This document shows positions 1 to 9,290 of a stretch of DNA of 64,000 nucleotides, piece by piece. Each line of letters begins with the position of its first letter. The stretch's first letter is position 1. Origin of the DNA: Phycisphaerales bacterium (GTDB taxonomy: Bacteria > Planctomycetota > Phycisphaerae > SM23-33 > FEN-1343); NCBI GenBank assembly GCA_003171335.1, contig PMYD01000082.1, positions 1 to 64,000 on the forward strand. Direction: 5' to 3'. The notes below the pieces were generated by a model. It searched no databases and was not told the DNA's origin. It worked only from the letters and a program-made list of their open reading frames with translations. The position numbers and the translations under genes were made by a program.

Positions 1-8
1 GCACAGGC

Positions 9-80
9 CACAGGCTAAAAGCCTGTGCCACCATCCCTCCGGCCGTTAAATTTGAAATTTGAAATTTGCAATTTGAAATT
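9..80. repeat. word-like inverted repeats at window start
   Basis: Positions 9-27 form a perfect hairpin with arms CACAGGCT and AGCCTGTG around AAA. This is family F5, which recurs at 10497, 13336 and three times inside the gene at 19076. Positions 48-80 hold a short-period run of AAATTTG words. No coding signal is seen before the gene at 277. Confidence 0.8.
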
Positions 81-276
81 CCCCCGACCCCGACCGGAGT
101 TGCGTCCGGCCGGCGACTGTACTCTTGAAAAATGAATAGCGACCTCAAGCGCCACCTTACGCCCCGTACAGGGTTGCGGATAGGCCCAAACAGGGGTATA
201 AGTGGGTGGGTAAATCCTATCGAGCGGGCATGGGGACAGGTGTCCGGCGGTTCCCCACACTGGGCAGGAGAACTGA

Positions 277-2205
277 ATGGTTCAGCGCGCGGCAGTGGGA
301 TTCCTGGTGGCCAGTTGGCTGCTGGGCATGGCCTATGCCGCGCCACCCCTGGCCGACCGCCTGCCGGCCGAGTCGATTTTGTATGTCGGCTGGGCGGGCA
401 GGAACATGGCCTTTGACGGCTCGACTCTGGGCCAACTCCTTGCCGAGCCGAGCGTTACAAGCTCCATCGCCGCCTGGGGCCAGGCCCTCACCGCCGGGGC
501 CAGGCCGGCGATTCGCCAGCAGGTTTTAGAACACGAGTTGACGATGCTGTCCATCGGCTGGAAGCACCGCATGGCCTTTTGCCTGCTGGGGGCCGCCCCC
601 GGCGCAGTCGCCGCAAGAGAGGGCTCGGCCGGGATGATCCTGCTGATCGACCTGGGCAAGGACCAGCCGGCCTTCGCCGAACACTTCGAGGCGCTGCTGC
701 GGCTCGGGGGCGAGAAGCTGGCGATCAGCGAGGCCACGGCCGCCGGCGTGACGTATCGCACGTTTCACCTGCCGCAACTGGCCTGGCCTGTGGCCTACGG
801 GTACGCCGGCGACATGCTCTTCATCACCGCGGGTGAGGATACGCCGGCCCGGCTGATCGCGGTCATGGCCGCGGCGGCGGCGAACCTCACGGGCGCAGGG
901 GCCTTCGCCACCGCGTATGCCGAGGTATCGGGCGAGAACGAGCAGTGGGTGCTTTACGCGGATATGCCCCGGGTGTTGGGCGTGCTGCCCGGCGCGCCGG
1001 CGGAAGCGGCCCAAAGCGGCCCGGCCGCCGGCCCGGCGGAGAAGCTTTTGGAGGCCCTTGGGCTTGACAAGGTAACGCAGGTAGTTGCATCCACGAGAGT
1101 TATAGACCGCGGCATGTACACGCGCATGCGTATCGCCATGCCGCCAGCGCACCGGGGGCTGGCGCTGCTACTGGAGGGCCCGCCACTGGCGGCCGCCACA
1201 GACCTGGCGGGTGCACCCGCTGACACCCAGGCCGTCCTGGCCTGCCGGTTTTCCATCGCGGCGGCGTGGACGCAGGTCCGCCAGGTGCTCTTGGCGCTGG
1301 GGGAACACAGGAGCGATCGGCTCGACTTGTCGCTGGCGGCACTGGATGAGCGGCTGGGTTTGTCCCTTCAGGATGATGTGCTGGCGAATCTGTCGCAACC
1401 GTGGATGATTGTCTCGGCGCCCTCGCTGGGGGGAATGGGCACCGGCACGGCATTCATCGCCACGGTGAAGAGCCCCGACAAGCTGCGCGAGCAACTGGCC
1501 TATCTGCGGGCCTCCTTCGCCCCGGCCAGCCAGCCCAGCACACGCGAACGGGAGCGGCGGGGTGTGCCGGGGGCGCCGTCGATCGTGTCGCAGCCGGCGG
1601 GCAGGACGATGATCACGTACCTGCAGTTGCCCGGCGCGTGGTCGATCGCACCGGCCTGTGCGGTTTACGAGAACCAGCTCATCGGGGCCGGCTGGCCCCA
1701 GGTCGTGCAGGACCTGATCGAGCGCGATGCCAATACGTCCCTGGCCGCACAGCCGGCCCTGGCGGCCGCCTTGCACTACGTTACCGACAAGCCCGTCCTG
1801 CTGGCGTACCTGGACACGCCGCGGATCGCCCCGCTGGCCTACGGCTGGCTCCTGTCGCACTGGACCGATGTCGCCAATCGCCAGTCGCGGGAGGGGACCT
1901 TCCTGCGGCCCGGCTGGCTGCCCAGCCTGAGCCTCCTGACGAGGTTCATCACGCCCAGCGTGCTGGCCGTCAGCGTGGATGATCGCGGCATCCTGATCGA
2001 GGATTACGGCTGGATCGCGGCCATTCCCACGGCGGCGGCGGGCGTTTTCGCGGGGGACTACATGGCGCCGCTGCTGGGCGAGTCGGCGGGGCGGCCGCGC
2101 TCGTTCGGGCCGGTGCTCGAGGAGTTCCTCTCGGACCTGTCGCGCCTGCCGCATCGCCGTCCGCCGGCCTCGCGACCCGCGACGGCGGCCAGCCAGCCGC
2201 ATTGA
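277..2205 (+). CDS. secreted hypothetical protein, DUF3352-like
   Basis: The 642-residue protein starts with a signal peptide: basic start, hydrophobic core and an AYA-AP type cleavage site near residue 22. AGGAG at 266-270 supports the ATG. The mature part opens with a LPAESILYVGWAG motif, which I know from large secreted planctomycete proteins resembling DUF3352, whose function is not established. The rest is a mixed alpha/beta sequence with no catalytic motif I recognise and no C-terminal anchor; it ends in a Pro/Ala/Arg-rich tail. It converges with the TIGR03790 gene across an 11-bp gap. The family assignment is inferred from general resemblance. Confidence 0.75.
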   Translation: MVQRAAVGFLVASWLLGMAYAAPPLADRLPAESILYVGWAGRNMAFDGSTLGQLLAEPSVTSSIAAWGQALTAGARPAIRQQVLEHELTMLSIGWKHRMAFCLLGAAPGAVAAREGSAGMILLIDLGKDQPAFAEHFEALLRLGGEKLAISEATAAGVTYRTFHLPQLAWPVAYGYAGDMLFITAGEDTPARLIAVMAAAAANLTGAGAFATAYAEVSGENEQWVLYADMPRVLGVLPGAPAEAAQSGPAAGPAEKLLEALGLDKVTQVVASTRVIDRGMYTRMRIAMPPAHRGLALLLEGPPLAAATDLAGAPADTQAVLACRFSIAAAWTQVRQVLLALGEHRSDRLDLSLAALDERLGLSLQDDVLANLSQPWMIVSAPSLGGMGTGTAFIATVKSPDKLREQLAYLRASFAPASQPSTRERERRGVPGAPSIVSQPAGRTMITYLQLPGAWSIAPACAVYENQLIGAGWPQVVQDLIERDANTSLAAQPALAAALHYVTDKPVLLAYLDTPRIAPLAYGWLLSHWTDVANRQSREGTFLRPGWLPSLSLLTRFITPSVLAVSVDDRGILIEDYGWIAAIPTAAAGVFAGDYMAPLLGESAGRPRSFGPVLEEFLSDLSRLPHRRPPASRPATAASQPH

Positions 2206-2215
2206 ACGCGACAGA

Positions 2216-3949
2216 TCACGGAGCCGACGAGGAGGCCGGGGCCTGTTCGCTGGGCGGCAGGGCGCCCTCCGGCAGGGGCAACGTCTGCGGATTGGCCGCG
2301 AAGGGGTTATAGAGCGGATCGGCCAGCAGCATCATGCGCCAGCTCACGTGCGGCACCGTCCGCCAGTACGCCTCGGCGATGGTCACCTTGCCGGTGAGCA
2401 GCAGCGAGAAGAAGTCTTCCGCCAGCGGGAAGGCGTGCAGGAACGGCTCATCGCAGGCGCCGATGGTCGCGGCCACGTGATGGGCGATCATCTGCGGCAC
2501 CCATTCCTGGCAGTTGGGGTCGCGCAGGTGCACCGCCTCCCAACTGGCCACGTGGAAGCCCACGGCCCCTTTGACAAAGGTGAAGGCCGGCACGTACTTC
2601 TGGAGGCTGTACCAGCCGATGTACAGCGCCGTGTCGGGGCACTCGTTGGGCTCGAACACCTCCGGTCGGTTGTCGACCTTCACGGGGATATTCGTATGCC
2701 GGCGGACCATATCGGCGATGCTCTGGAAGTGCTGGTTGTACTCGCTGGCGCCGTTGGGGCTGGCGCCGGCATCAATGTAGAACGTGCCGGCCATCTGGCC
2801 GCCGCCCGGCAGGCGGCCGCACAGCCCGGTCTTCTCGGTGGCTATGGAGTCCAGGATCATCCGCATGACGTACTCGACCTTGGGCCCATCCAGCCGGCTG
2901 ACCATGAGCGTCCGCCCGCCGCCGGCCTGTTCCATGGCGGCGCGATTCTTCCGCTCCTGCCAGAACAGCGGGTTGCGCAGGTAGCCGTCGTAGTTATAGG
3001 GTTTCCACAGCAGCAGCGCCAGCTCGCTATCCACGGCGGCCCGGCTGGTGGCGATGTTCTGGTTGCTGATCTGCGCGCTCACCTGCTGATTGAGGCCCCA
3101 GGCGCCTTTGACGGCCCGGAAGGCCACCTCGAGGTCGGCCAGCGATTTAGGGGTGGGCGTGGCCCTCACCAGCATCTCGATCCGCCCGGCCTGATCCTTG
3201 AGCCGGCTTTCGATTTCCGACGTGGGAGGATTGTCTTGGGCCGACGCCATGCGCATGGCGTCGGGCATGCCCTCCAGCCCAAAGGCGTCGTAGGCCAGGG
3301 CCAGCCACTGCCGGTGCGCGAGGGTGGCTTCGGGGCCGGCGCCCAGGTGATGGATTTCCAGCAGCTTATTTTTGGCCAGCACCCAGAAGCGCTCCTGGTC
3401 GGCCGCATCGGCGGTGGCCGGCGCGGTCGTCGGCGCCGGCGCGTCGAACCAGCGGCTGCGGTCGTACAGGTCGCCCGTGCTGGTGACCCGGGCGGGCGCC
3501 GGCTTGGTCACCAGTTCCATCAGCCGCAGGTCTTCCTGGAAGCGCGCGGCGCTGCGGGCGGCGGCGGCCTGGTACCAGTCCAGCAGGATCTGCGAATTGG
3601 GGTCGCGCGGCCGCTCCAGCACGCGGAAGGGCACGCCGCGAATGGTCAGCAGGCAGCGGACGTCGTCCCGGAGCTTGCGCTCCAGCAGCGCCTGGCGCAG
3701 CGGTTTGACCAGCAGGTTGTCGTATTCCTCGGGCGAAATGTCATCGGTGGTGGGCAGACTCAGGGCGACCAGGTTGTTTTCGGGCACGTGGCGCTTCGCG
3801 CAGTAAAACCGGCCCAGGGCCACGGATTCATCCAAGTTGCGATTCACCAGCACGACCACCTGGTTGGGCTCCAGCGCCCAGGCACAGGGGGCCAGTGTCA
3901 GCAGGAGCGCCGCGATGAGAATGACGGGAAGTCTGGACATTTGACTCAC
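2216..3949 (-). CDS. TIGR03790 family secreted protein
   Basis: The 577-residue protein has a signal peptide (hydrophobic residues 8-24, cleavage near CAWA-LE). Its mature start (LEPNQVVVLVNRN, then SVALGRFYCAKRHVPENNL, then CLLTIRGVPFRV) is the hallmark of TIGR03790, an uncharacterised family of extracytoplasmic proteins in planctomycetes, verrucomicrobia and some proteobacteria. Repeated GW/GY-rich strands in the second half (ALYIGWYSLQKYVP, GAVGFHVASWEAVHL) also match. The Pro/Ser/Ala tail is low complexity. No enzymatic role is known. It is transcribed divergently from the cytidylyltransferase. Confidence 0.85.
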   Translation of the reverse strand: MSQMSRLPVILIAALLLTLAPCAWALEPNQVVVLVNRNLDESVALGRFYCAKRHVPENNLVALSLPTTDDISPEEYDNLLVKPLRQALLERKLRDDVRCLLTIRGVPFRVLERPRDPNSQILLDWYQAAAARSAARFQEDLRLMELVTKPAPARVTSTGDLYDRSRWFDAPAPTTAPATADAADQERFWVLAKNKLLEIHHLGAGPEATLAHRQWLALAYDAFGLEGMPDAMRMASAQDNPPTSEIESRLKDQAGRIEMLVRATPTPKSLADLEVAFRAVKGAWGLNQQVSAQISNQNIATSRAAVDSELALLLWKPYNYDGYLRNPLFWQERKNRAAMEQAGGGRTLMVSRLDGPKVEYVMRMILDSIATEKTGLCGRLPGGGQMAGTFYIDAGASPNGASEYNQHFQSIADMVRRHTNIPVKVDNRPEVFEPNECPDTALYIGWYSLQKYVPAFTFVKGAVGFHVASWEAVHLRDPNCQEWVPQMIAHHVAATIGACDEPFLHAFPLAEDFFSLLLTGKVTIAEAYWRTVPHVSWRMMLLADPLYNPFAANPQTLPLPEGALPPSEQAPASSSAP

Positions 3950-4086
3950 TATTGTAAGGGTGCGTGGACTACATTCTTATCTTCGTCGGGCCCGGCAAAG
4001 GCGTTCACTATAAATTAGCCGCCGGGGGCTATCCGGGTACACAAAGAAAAGTGGAGGCGGGCGTTATCGCCGCGAAGAGCGAAGAC

Positions 4087-4815
4087 ATGTTCTGCCTGGG
4101 CATCGTGCCGGCGCGCGGCGGGTCCAAGGGCCTGCCGGGCAAGAACTTGATGCGCGTGGGCGGCAAAACGCTGGTCCGCCGGGCCGTCCAGGCCGGCCTG
4201 GCCAGCGGCTGCTGCTCGCTGCTGGTGTGCAGCACGGATGACCCGGCCATCGCCGCCGAGGCCCGCGCCGCCGGGGCCGAGGCGCCGTTTCTGCGGCCGG
4301 CAACCTTGTCCGGCGATGAGGTGGGGGCGATCGACGTGATCCTGCACGCGCTGGAGCAGGTCGAGGCCCAGCGCGGCCGCCCGGTGGATGGGGTGATCCT
4401 GCTCCAGCCGACCAGCCCCCTGCGGACGGCGGCGGATGTGCGGGCGACAGTCGAGGCGATGCTCGCGGCCGACCCGCCCGCCGACAGCGCCGTCAGCCTG
4501 GTGGAGGCGACCGAGGCCCACCCCCTGTGGCTGCGCCGGGTCGAAGCGGGAATGGCCGTCCCTTATTTCGAATCGCCCGGCGAGCCGGCCCGGCGGCAGG
4601 ACCTCGCCCTGCACGGCCGGCCGTACCGCCGCAACGGCGCGGTGTTCATCACCCGCCGCCAGGTGCTGCTGACCGAGCGGCAGGTCTTCGGCCGCCGCTG
4701 CGCCGCCTACATCATGCCGCCGCAGCGCAGCATCGATATCGACAGCCCCTTCGACCTGGTGTGCGCCCAGGCGCTCTGGGAGCACCTGACCCAAAGCGGC
4801 CAGCCCACGGAATGA
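4087..4815 (+). CDS. acylneuraminate-type cytidylyltransferase
   Basis: This enzyme would activate a nonulosonic or related acid sugar with CTP to give a CMP-sugar for surface glycans. The nucleotide-binding signature PARGGSKGLPGKN lies at residues 8-20, followed by LLQPTSPLR near 108 and the metal-binding IDIDSPFDL near 220, all typical of the NeuA/PseF/KdsB-like family. The length of 242 residues fits. The frame is open upstream to 3964, but the ATG at 4087 puts the signature at the normal distance from the N terminus. An in-frame GTG at 4051 is an alternative. No other nonulosonate genes are nearby, so the exact sugar is unknown. Confidence 0.85.
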   Translation: MFCLGIVPARGGSKGLPGKNLMRVGGKTLVRRAVQAGLASGCCSLLVCSTDDPAIAAEARAAGAEAPFLRPATLSGDEVGAIDVILHALEQVEAQRGRPVDGVILLQPTSPLRTAADVRATVEAMLAADPPADSAVSLVEATEAHPLWLRRVEAGMAVPYFESPGEPARRQDLALHGRPYRRNGAVFITRRQVLLTERQVFGRRCAAYIMPPQRSIDIDSPFDLVCAQALWEHLTQSGQPTE

Positions 4816-4910
4816 AGGTCGCGGCTGAATGAGAGCGCGGCGGGCGGAAAATCGGCATCAATAGCTCGTCAATGGGGGGTTTCTAACATCTTTTCCCGCC
4901 GCTGGCTATC

Positions 4911-4938
4911 TTGCTCATCCGGGCGTCCACCGTATAAT
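4911..4938 (+). promoter_or_regulatory. sigma-70-like promoter of the NifU-type gene
   Basis: TTGCTC at 4911-4916 and a consensus TATAAT at 4933-4938 are separated by 16 bp, about 50 bp upstream of the ATG at 4988. The surrounding region is visibly less GC-rich than the genes on either side. The spacing and the exact -10 box make this one of the two best promoter candidates in the window. Confidence 0.6.
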
Positions 4939-4987
4939 TGATTTGAGGTGATTGAAGAGCACGTGAAGAACTGTTTGGGAGAGTGAA

Positions 4988-5242
4988 ATGTCCGAGCCGT
5001 CAACAACTCCTTCGCTGACCGAACGCATTACTGGACACGTTGAGACGTTGCGCCGCTACGTGCAGGCTGACGGCGGAGACATTGAGTTGGTCAAGGTGGA
5101 CGAAGGCACCGGGGTCGTGAGCATCCGCCTCCAAGGCGCGTGCCGCGGCTGCCCCGGTGCGGCCATGACGTTGAAGATGGGCATCGAGCGGGCCCTGCGG
5201 GAACGCGAGCCCGCCGTGAAGGAAGTGGTCGCCGTCAGGTAA
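4988..5242 (+). CDS. NifU-like Fe-S scaffold domain protein
   Basis: This 84-residue protein consists only of the NifU C-terminal (Nfu) domain. It has the VQADGGDIELV strand near residue 25 and the CRGCPGA motif whose Cys52 and Cys55 bind a bridging iron-sulphur cluster. Such proteins store and hand over [4Fe-4S] clusters in the cytoplasm. GGGAGAG directly upstream supports the ATG, and a good promoter lies at 4911-4938. It seems monocistronic: a repeat element and the GH20 gene follow. No isc or suf genes are seen nearby. Confidence 0.92.
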   Translation: MSEPSTTPSLTERITGHVETLRRYVQADGGDIELVKVDEGTGVVSIRLQGACRGCPGAAMTLKMGIERALREREPAVKEVVAVR

Positions 5243-5411
5243 CGCAATCGCGATAAGCTCAGCGGAGACTGACCCCGCCTCGAAGGCCAGGTCGGCCTTA
5301 ACTCTGAAGATCAAAGTCGCGGTGGGCCGTCTCTGCTGAGCGTGATTCGAAGAGGACGAATGGCGAAATGCCATTCGTCCTCGCTTTTTTGCCCTCTGTC
5401 CTTTCTTACTC

Positions 5412-5521
5412 CCACCAAGACGAACACAAAGAGCACAAAGACCACAAAGATCACGAAGCAAGAGACAAAGTATTTCTTGCCTTCTTTGTGCCCTTCGTGA
5501 TCTTTGTGCTCTTTGTGACCT
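5412..5521. repeat. F1 long inverted repeat (CACAAAGA words)
   Basis: The left arm (5412-5470) is a chain of 9-10-nt words such as CACAAAGACCACAAAGATCA. The right arm (5471-5521) is its approximate reverse complement, so the transcript would form one long hairpin with almost no loop. The same element recurs at 11316, 18868, 24613 and 60985, each time with the A-rich arm first on the plus strand. Confidence 0.85.
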
Positions 5522-5545
5522 CTTGCGGCTCTGGAGAAAGCAAGC

Positions 5546-7378
5546 ATGTCCAATCCGCTGGCGCTGATGATCCCCCCGCGAAAGCGGCGCCAAACCCCGG
5601 GCCGATGGCGGCTGCCCGCCGACATCCGGGTGGCCTGCGAAGAGCCCCAGGACCGGCTGGGCGCTGAGAAGACGGCTGCCCTGCTGCGGCAGATGGGACA
5701 TCGCGTGCGGCTGACGGCCGGCGACGCCGCGGAGATACAGATCCGGCGCAACATGGGAGTTTCCCACGCCGAAGGCTATCGCCTCACCGTCAATCCGGCC
5801 GGCGTCCATATCGCCGCCCGCACCGCCGCCGGTGCATTTTACGGATTGGCCACGCTGCGCGAGCTGCTGCGGTTGCATGGTGCGGCCCTCCCCTGCTGCC
5901 GGATCGAGGATGAGCCGTTCTTCGCCCGCCGCGGCGTGTACCACGACTGCTCGCGCGGCAAGGTGCCGCGGCTCTCGACGCTCAAGGAGTTGGTCGACCG
6001 CCTGGCCGAGTGGAAGATCAACGAGCTCCAGCTTTATATCGAAAACACCTTCCGCTTCGCCCGCCACCCGGCGGTGTGGGCGGGCCAGTCGCCGCTGACG
6101 CCGGCGGAGATTTCCTCGCTCCAGGAGTACTGCCGCGGCCGGCATATCCGGCTGGTCGGCAGCCTGGCGAGCTTTGGCCACATGGAACATATTCTCGCCC
6201 TGGAGGCCTACGCCCACCTGGCGGAGCTGCCGCACGGCTCCACGCTGTGCCCGCTGCTGCCGGAGAGTTTGGCGCTGGTGGCCGAGTTGTTCGCGGAATT
6301 CGTGCCGCTTTTCGAGGCCCGCGATTTCAACATCTGCGGCGATGAGACCGTCGACCTGGGGGCCGGCCGCTCGGCCAAAACCTGCCGCCGCCGCGGCACC
6401 GGGCGGGTGTACCTGGAGTTCCTGCTCAAGCTCGATCGGCTCTGCCGCCGGCACGCCAAGCGCACCAACGCCTGGGCGGATATCGTGCTCAAGCACCCCG
6501 AGCTGCTGAAGGAGTTGCCGCACGATTTGGTAATGCTCCACTGGGGCTACGAGGCCGGCGGCAAGCAGGTGGGCCAGACGCGGGCCATCGCCGAATCGGG
6601 CCTGCCGTTTGTCATGTGCCCGGGCACCAGCACCTGGCAGACGTTGGGCGGCCGCTGGCCCAACGCGCGCCAGAACATTCGCGAATTCGCCCAGGCCGGC
6701 AAGCAATTGGGCGCCGAAGGGCTGCTCAATACCGACTGGGGCGATTACGGACACCGGCAGTTCCTGGCCATCAGCCTGCTGCCCCTGGCCTTCGGCGCGG
6801 CCGAAAGCTGGAACCCCGGTGCGGCGGATGGCGCGGCCTTCCCGCGCTCGTTCGCGGCCGCCTTTTTCGGGGAGCGCTCGGGCCGGCTGGCCCGGGCGAT
6901 TGAGGCCCTGGGGCAAGCGTATCTCCGGCACGGAATTATTCAGTCCAACCGCGACCCGCTGTACCACAACATCGCCGAGCGGCTGGGCGGGCAGGAGGTT
7001 TATCCCACCTGGCGGACCATCGATCGCATCACCCCCGAAGGCCAGGCGGCCCTGCTCGACAGCCTGCCGGCCCCGGCCACCTGGCGCCAGCCGGCGGATG
7101 GGTCCTTTGAGGCCCTGGCGCTGGAGGAGTACGCCGCCTCGGGGCGGCTCATCGAGCTGTACTGCCGGCGCGCCGCCGCCGGCTGGAAACTGGGCCTGGG
7201 ACAGCCGGTTCCCAAGGCGGAGCTTCTTGCCCTGGCGGATCAGACTGACGACATGGCCGGTGAATTTGCCCGCCTGTGGCACGCCCGCAACAAACCCTCG
7301 CGGCTGGCCGACAACCTGCGGCTCTTCCGGCGTGCGGCGGCCCAGGCCCGCCACCTGGCGCGCGGCCGGAGCAGATAG
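5546..7378 (+). CDS. glycoside hydrolase family 20 (beta-N-acetylhexosaminidase-like)
   Basis: The enzyme would release terminal N-acetylglucosamine or N-acetylgalactosamine from glycans. Residues 20-125 look like the GH20 N-terminal alpha/beta domain, with GFYG-type residues in AAGAFYGLATLRELL. The TIM barrel starts at FFARRGVYHDCSRG. The catalytic Asp-Glu pair is D266-E267 in NICGDETVDLG, preceding the substrate-assisted chemistry typical of the family. No signal peptide is evident, so action is probably cytoplasmic on imported sugars. GGAG at 5531-5534 lies 11 bases before the ATG. The C-terminal third is Arg/Ala-rich and less conserved. Confidence 0.85.
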   Translation: MSNPLALMIPPRKRRQTPGRWRLPADIRVACEEPQDRLGAEKTAALLRQMGHRVRLTAGDAAEIQIRRNMGVSHAEGYRLTVNPAGVHIAARTAAGAFYGLATLRELLRLHGAALPCCRIEDEPFFARRGVYHDCSRGKVPRLSTLKELVDRLAEWKINELQLYIENTFRFARHPAVWAGQSPLTPAEISSLQEYCRGRHIRLVGSLASFGHMEHILALEAYAHLAELPHGSTLCPLLPESLALVAELFAEFVPLFEARDFNICGDETVDLGAGRSAKTCRRRGTGRVYLEFLLKLDRLCRRHAKRTNAWADIVLKHPELLKELPHDLVMLHWGYEAGGKQVGQTRAIAESGLPFVMCPGTSTWQTLGGRWPNARQNIREFAQAGKQLGAEGLLNTDWGDYGHRQFLAISLLPLAFGAAESWNPGAADGAAFPRSFAAAFFGERSGRLARAIEALGQAYLRHGIIQSNRDPLYHNIAERLGGQEVYPTWRTIDRITPEGQAALLDSLPAPATWRQPADGSFEALALEEYAASGRLIELYCRRAAAGWKLGLGQPVPKAELLALADQTDDMAGEFARLWHARNKPSRLADNLRLFRRAAAQARHLARGRSR

Positions 7379-7408
7379 TGGCTTAGTGGTGGCTCCCGCT
7401 TTGGGTGC

Positions 7409-7522
7409 CACGGGTGTCCGCACCCGTGCGCTGTGCACTGCGCCAAAGATTATGGTCCCGCGGGTTCCACCGAACCTTCGTTCCGCCCGGGCAGCTCCAG
7501 CGCACGGCTGCAGACAGCCGTG
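7409..7522. repeat. two F6-type hairpins
   Basis: CACGGGTG/CACCCGTG (7409-7428, loop TCCG) and CACGGCTG/CAGCCGTG (7503-7522, loop CAGA) are perfect 8-bp hairpins between the GH20 and tsaB genes. They follow the same CACGG-stem design as the elements at 9291 and 34722 but with different stem words. Confidence 0.75.
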
Positions 7523-7612
7523 GCACCGGGAATGCTGTCGCACCAGCCGACTTTCGCCCGCTTTTCGATTTGCCGCTTGCCGCGCGGCCGGCGGGTGGCA
7601 ATCATTCTGCAG

Positions 7613-8299
7613 ATGCTTTCTCGACCCGTATCCATCGCGCTGGAGACCACGTGCCGCGAGGGCGGCGTGGCCCTGGGTAGCGGCGATGAATTGGTGACCG
7701 TGCTGCCGTTCGACGCCGCCCGGCGCGCCGCCACGCAGGTCGTGGCGCGGCTGGATGAGTTGATGCGCAGCGCGGGTCTGCGCCCGGTGGACATCGACGA
7801 AATCTACATCTCCTGCGGCCCGGGCAGTTACACGGGCACGCGCGTGGGCGTCACCGCCGCCCGCACGCTGGTGCAGGCCGTCGGCTGCAAGTGCATCGGC
7901 GTGCCGACCGTCGAGGCCGTGGCGGCCAATGTCTCCGCCGACGGCATTGAGCATCTGGCCGTGGTCCTCGATGCCCGCCGCGGCCTGATCTACACCGCCC
8001 GCTTCCAGCCGGCCGCCGAGGGCTGGCTGCAGGTCACCGCCGGCCAGACGGTGATGCCCCAGGTGCTGCTGGCCGAGGCGCCGCGCCCGCTGCACGTGGT
8101 GGGCGAGGGTTTGGGCTACTGTCCCGTTGAAGGGCCAGGGGTCGTCGCGGTGGATCGCGCGCTGTGGCTGCCGACGGCGCAGGGCGTCTGGGCCATCGGC
8201 CGCCGGCTGTCGCGCCGGAGGCAATTCACCGAGCCGATGCAGCTTCGGCCCATCTACACGGGTCTGCCCGAGGCCGTGCGCAAGTGGGATAAGGCGTAG
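7613..8299 (+). CDS. tsaB: tRNA threonylcarbamoyladenosine biosynthesis protein TsaB
   Basis: TsaB is the inactive-kinase-fold partner that forms the TsaD-TsaB-TsaE complex needed to place t6A37 on ANN-decoding tRNAs. The protein opens with VSIALETTCREGGVAL and carries the diagnostic SCGPGSYTGTRVG near residues 67-79, followed by the AARTLVQAVGCKCIGVPTVEA helix-strand. At 228 residues it has the usual length when started at the ATG at 7613. The open frame continues upstream to 7433, but that part overlaps repeat hairpins and has no family resemblance. tsaD and tsaE are not in the window. Confidence 0.93.
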   Translation: MLSRPVSIALETTCREGGVALGSGDELVTVLPFDAARRAATQVVARLDELMRSAGLRPVDIDEIYISCGPGSYTGTRVGVTAARTLVQAVGCKCIGVPTVEAVAANVSADGIEHLAVVLDARRGLIYTARFQPAAEGWLQVTAGQTVMPQVLLAEAPRPLHVVGEGLGYCPVEGPGVVAVDRALWLPTAQGVWAIGRRLSRRRQFTEPMQLRPIYTGLPEAVRKWDKA

Positions 8300-8310
8300 C
8301 GAAGGTTATT

Positions 8311-8479
8311 GCTGGGTGCCATGGAGGATTTTGCCTGGGTGCCGTGGCTGCGTTCTTCTGCAGCCACGTGTCACCGAAAAGATGCACCCGCTGCACCCGA
8401 CTTGGCAAGCTCGTTCCGATAACGCGTGGCTGCGAAAAGATGCAGCCACGGCACCCGGCTTTTCTCCACGGCACCGGGT
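8311..8479. repeat. F7 composite inverted repeat (GTGCCGTGGCTGC)
   Basis: The element is bounded by GGGTGCCGTGGCTGC at 8338-8352 and its complement GCAGCCACGGCACCC at 8442-8456. Each end also forms its own small hairpin (TGGCTGC...GCAGCCA), and about 60 bp of unique sequence lies in the middle. Shorter copies of the GGTGCC end lie outside at 8314 and 8466. A second element of the same plan lies at 39841-39985. Confidence 0.8.
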
Positions 8480-8484
8480 TCTTT

Positions 8485-9201
8485 CTACCGCAGCAGCCGC
8501 CACGCCACCGCGGGTATAAGCCCCAGCGCCCCCAGCACGATGCCCAGGATCGGCTGCCAGCGCGTGGGCGAGGTGGGAGGCGCCGGCTGGCGGAAGGACA
8601 GGATGCCGAAGATGATCGCCAGCACCGGCGGCACCACCGTGATGCCGGCCGGCACGCTGATGATGCCCAGGACCAGGCTGGCCAGGCCGAAGTTGCCGGT
8701 GGATTGCGGCGGCGGCCCCTGCTCGGCCCCTTCCAGCGTGAAGGGGGCAGCGCACCGGGCGCAGTTGTTGCGCGTCACCTCGTTGACATGCCCGCAGCGC
8801 GGGCACTGGATCGCCTGCCGGTCATCCGCGAGGCGCAGGATCTTGGGCGCCCGCTGGCCGGCCGCGGCGTAGGCGTGCACCGGCTGGGCGTACTCCTCTT
8901 CCGGCGGCGTGCCGCCGGTGCGGACGGTCTGGGCGTTGGGCGGCGGCACGTGGAACTCGGCCGCACACGTGGGGCACTGGCCCACCTGGCCCACCATGCC
9001 CGTATAGGCCTCCAGCCGGCAGTTGCACTGGCTGCAGCGGAAGGAGAAGACCTTGCCTAGCGGGATCGAGGTGTCGCGCTCGGCGGGGTTGGCCACGGAA
9101 AAGCTGGTCTGGCAATGCGGGCAGCGGGTGGGATGGCCCACCTGCACGGCCATGATGCCGATATTTGCCCGGCACTTGGGGCAAGTGACCTGGTAATCCA
9201 T
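8485..9201 (-). CDS. zinc-ribbon protein with C-terminal DUF4190-like membrane domain
   Basis: The 238-residue protein has six CxxC knuckles arranged as three zinc ribbons: CPKC/CPHC (residues 8-31), CSQC/CPTC (about 55-78) and CPRC/CARC (about 133-151). A Gly/Pro linker follows, then two hydrophobic helices (LASLVLGIISVPAGITVVPP and a second near the C terminus) that resemble the DUF4190 membrane hairpin. It is probably a cytoplasmic metal-binding head on a membrane anchor. Similar proteins are common in planctomycetes and have no known role. The first ribbon resembles the MJ0042-type motif. Confidence 0.8.
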   Translation of the reverse strand: MDYQVTCPKCRANIGIMAVQVGHPTRCPHCQTSFSVANPAERDTSIPLGKVFSFRCSQCNCRLEAYTGMVGQVGQCPTCAAEFHVPPPNAQTVRTGGTPPEEEYAQPVHAYAAAGQRAPKILRLADDRQAIQCPRCGHVNEVTRNNCARCAAPFTLEGAEQGPPPQSTGNFGLASLVLGIISVPAGITVVPPVLAIIFGILSFRQPAPPTSPTRWQPILGIVLGALGLIPAVAWRLLR

Positions 9202-9290
9202 GCCCGCCGCTCCCTGCCATTTTCACGTTGCTGGAAGATAGCACACCGGCCCAGTCGCGTAAAGGAACCGGCCGTCGGGCGGCGGCGTGG

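Noticed and set aside
2348-4018. Long plus-strand open frame opposite the TIGR03790 gene
   Set aside because: Its Arg/Gly/His-rich translation is typical of antisense frames; the minus-strand protein has a signal peptide and family motifs.
5000-8224. A very long open frame on the minus strand opposite NifU, GH20 and tsaB
   Set aside because: It is a shadow of high-GC coding on the plus strand; it has no ribosome site, low complexity and no family resemblance, while the plus-strand genes have clear motifs.
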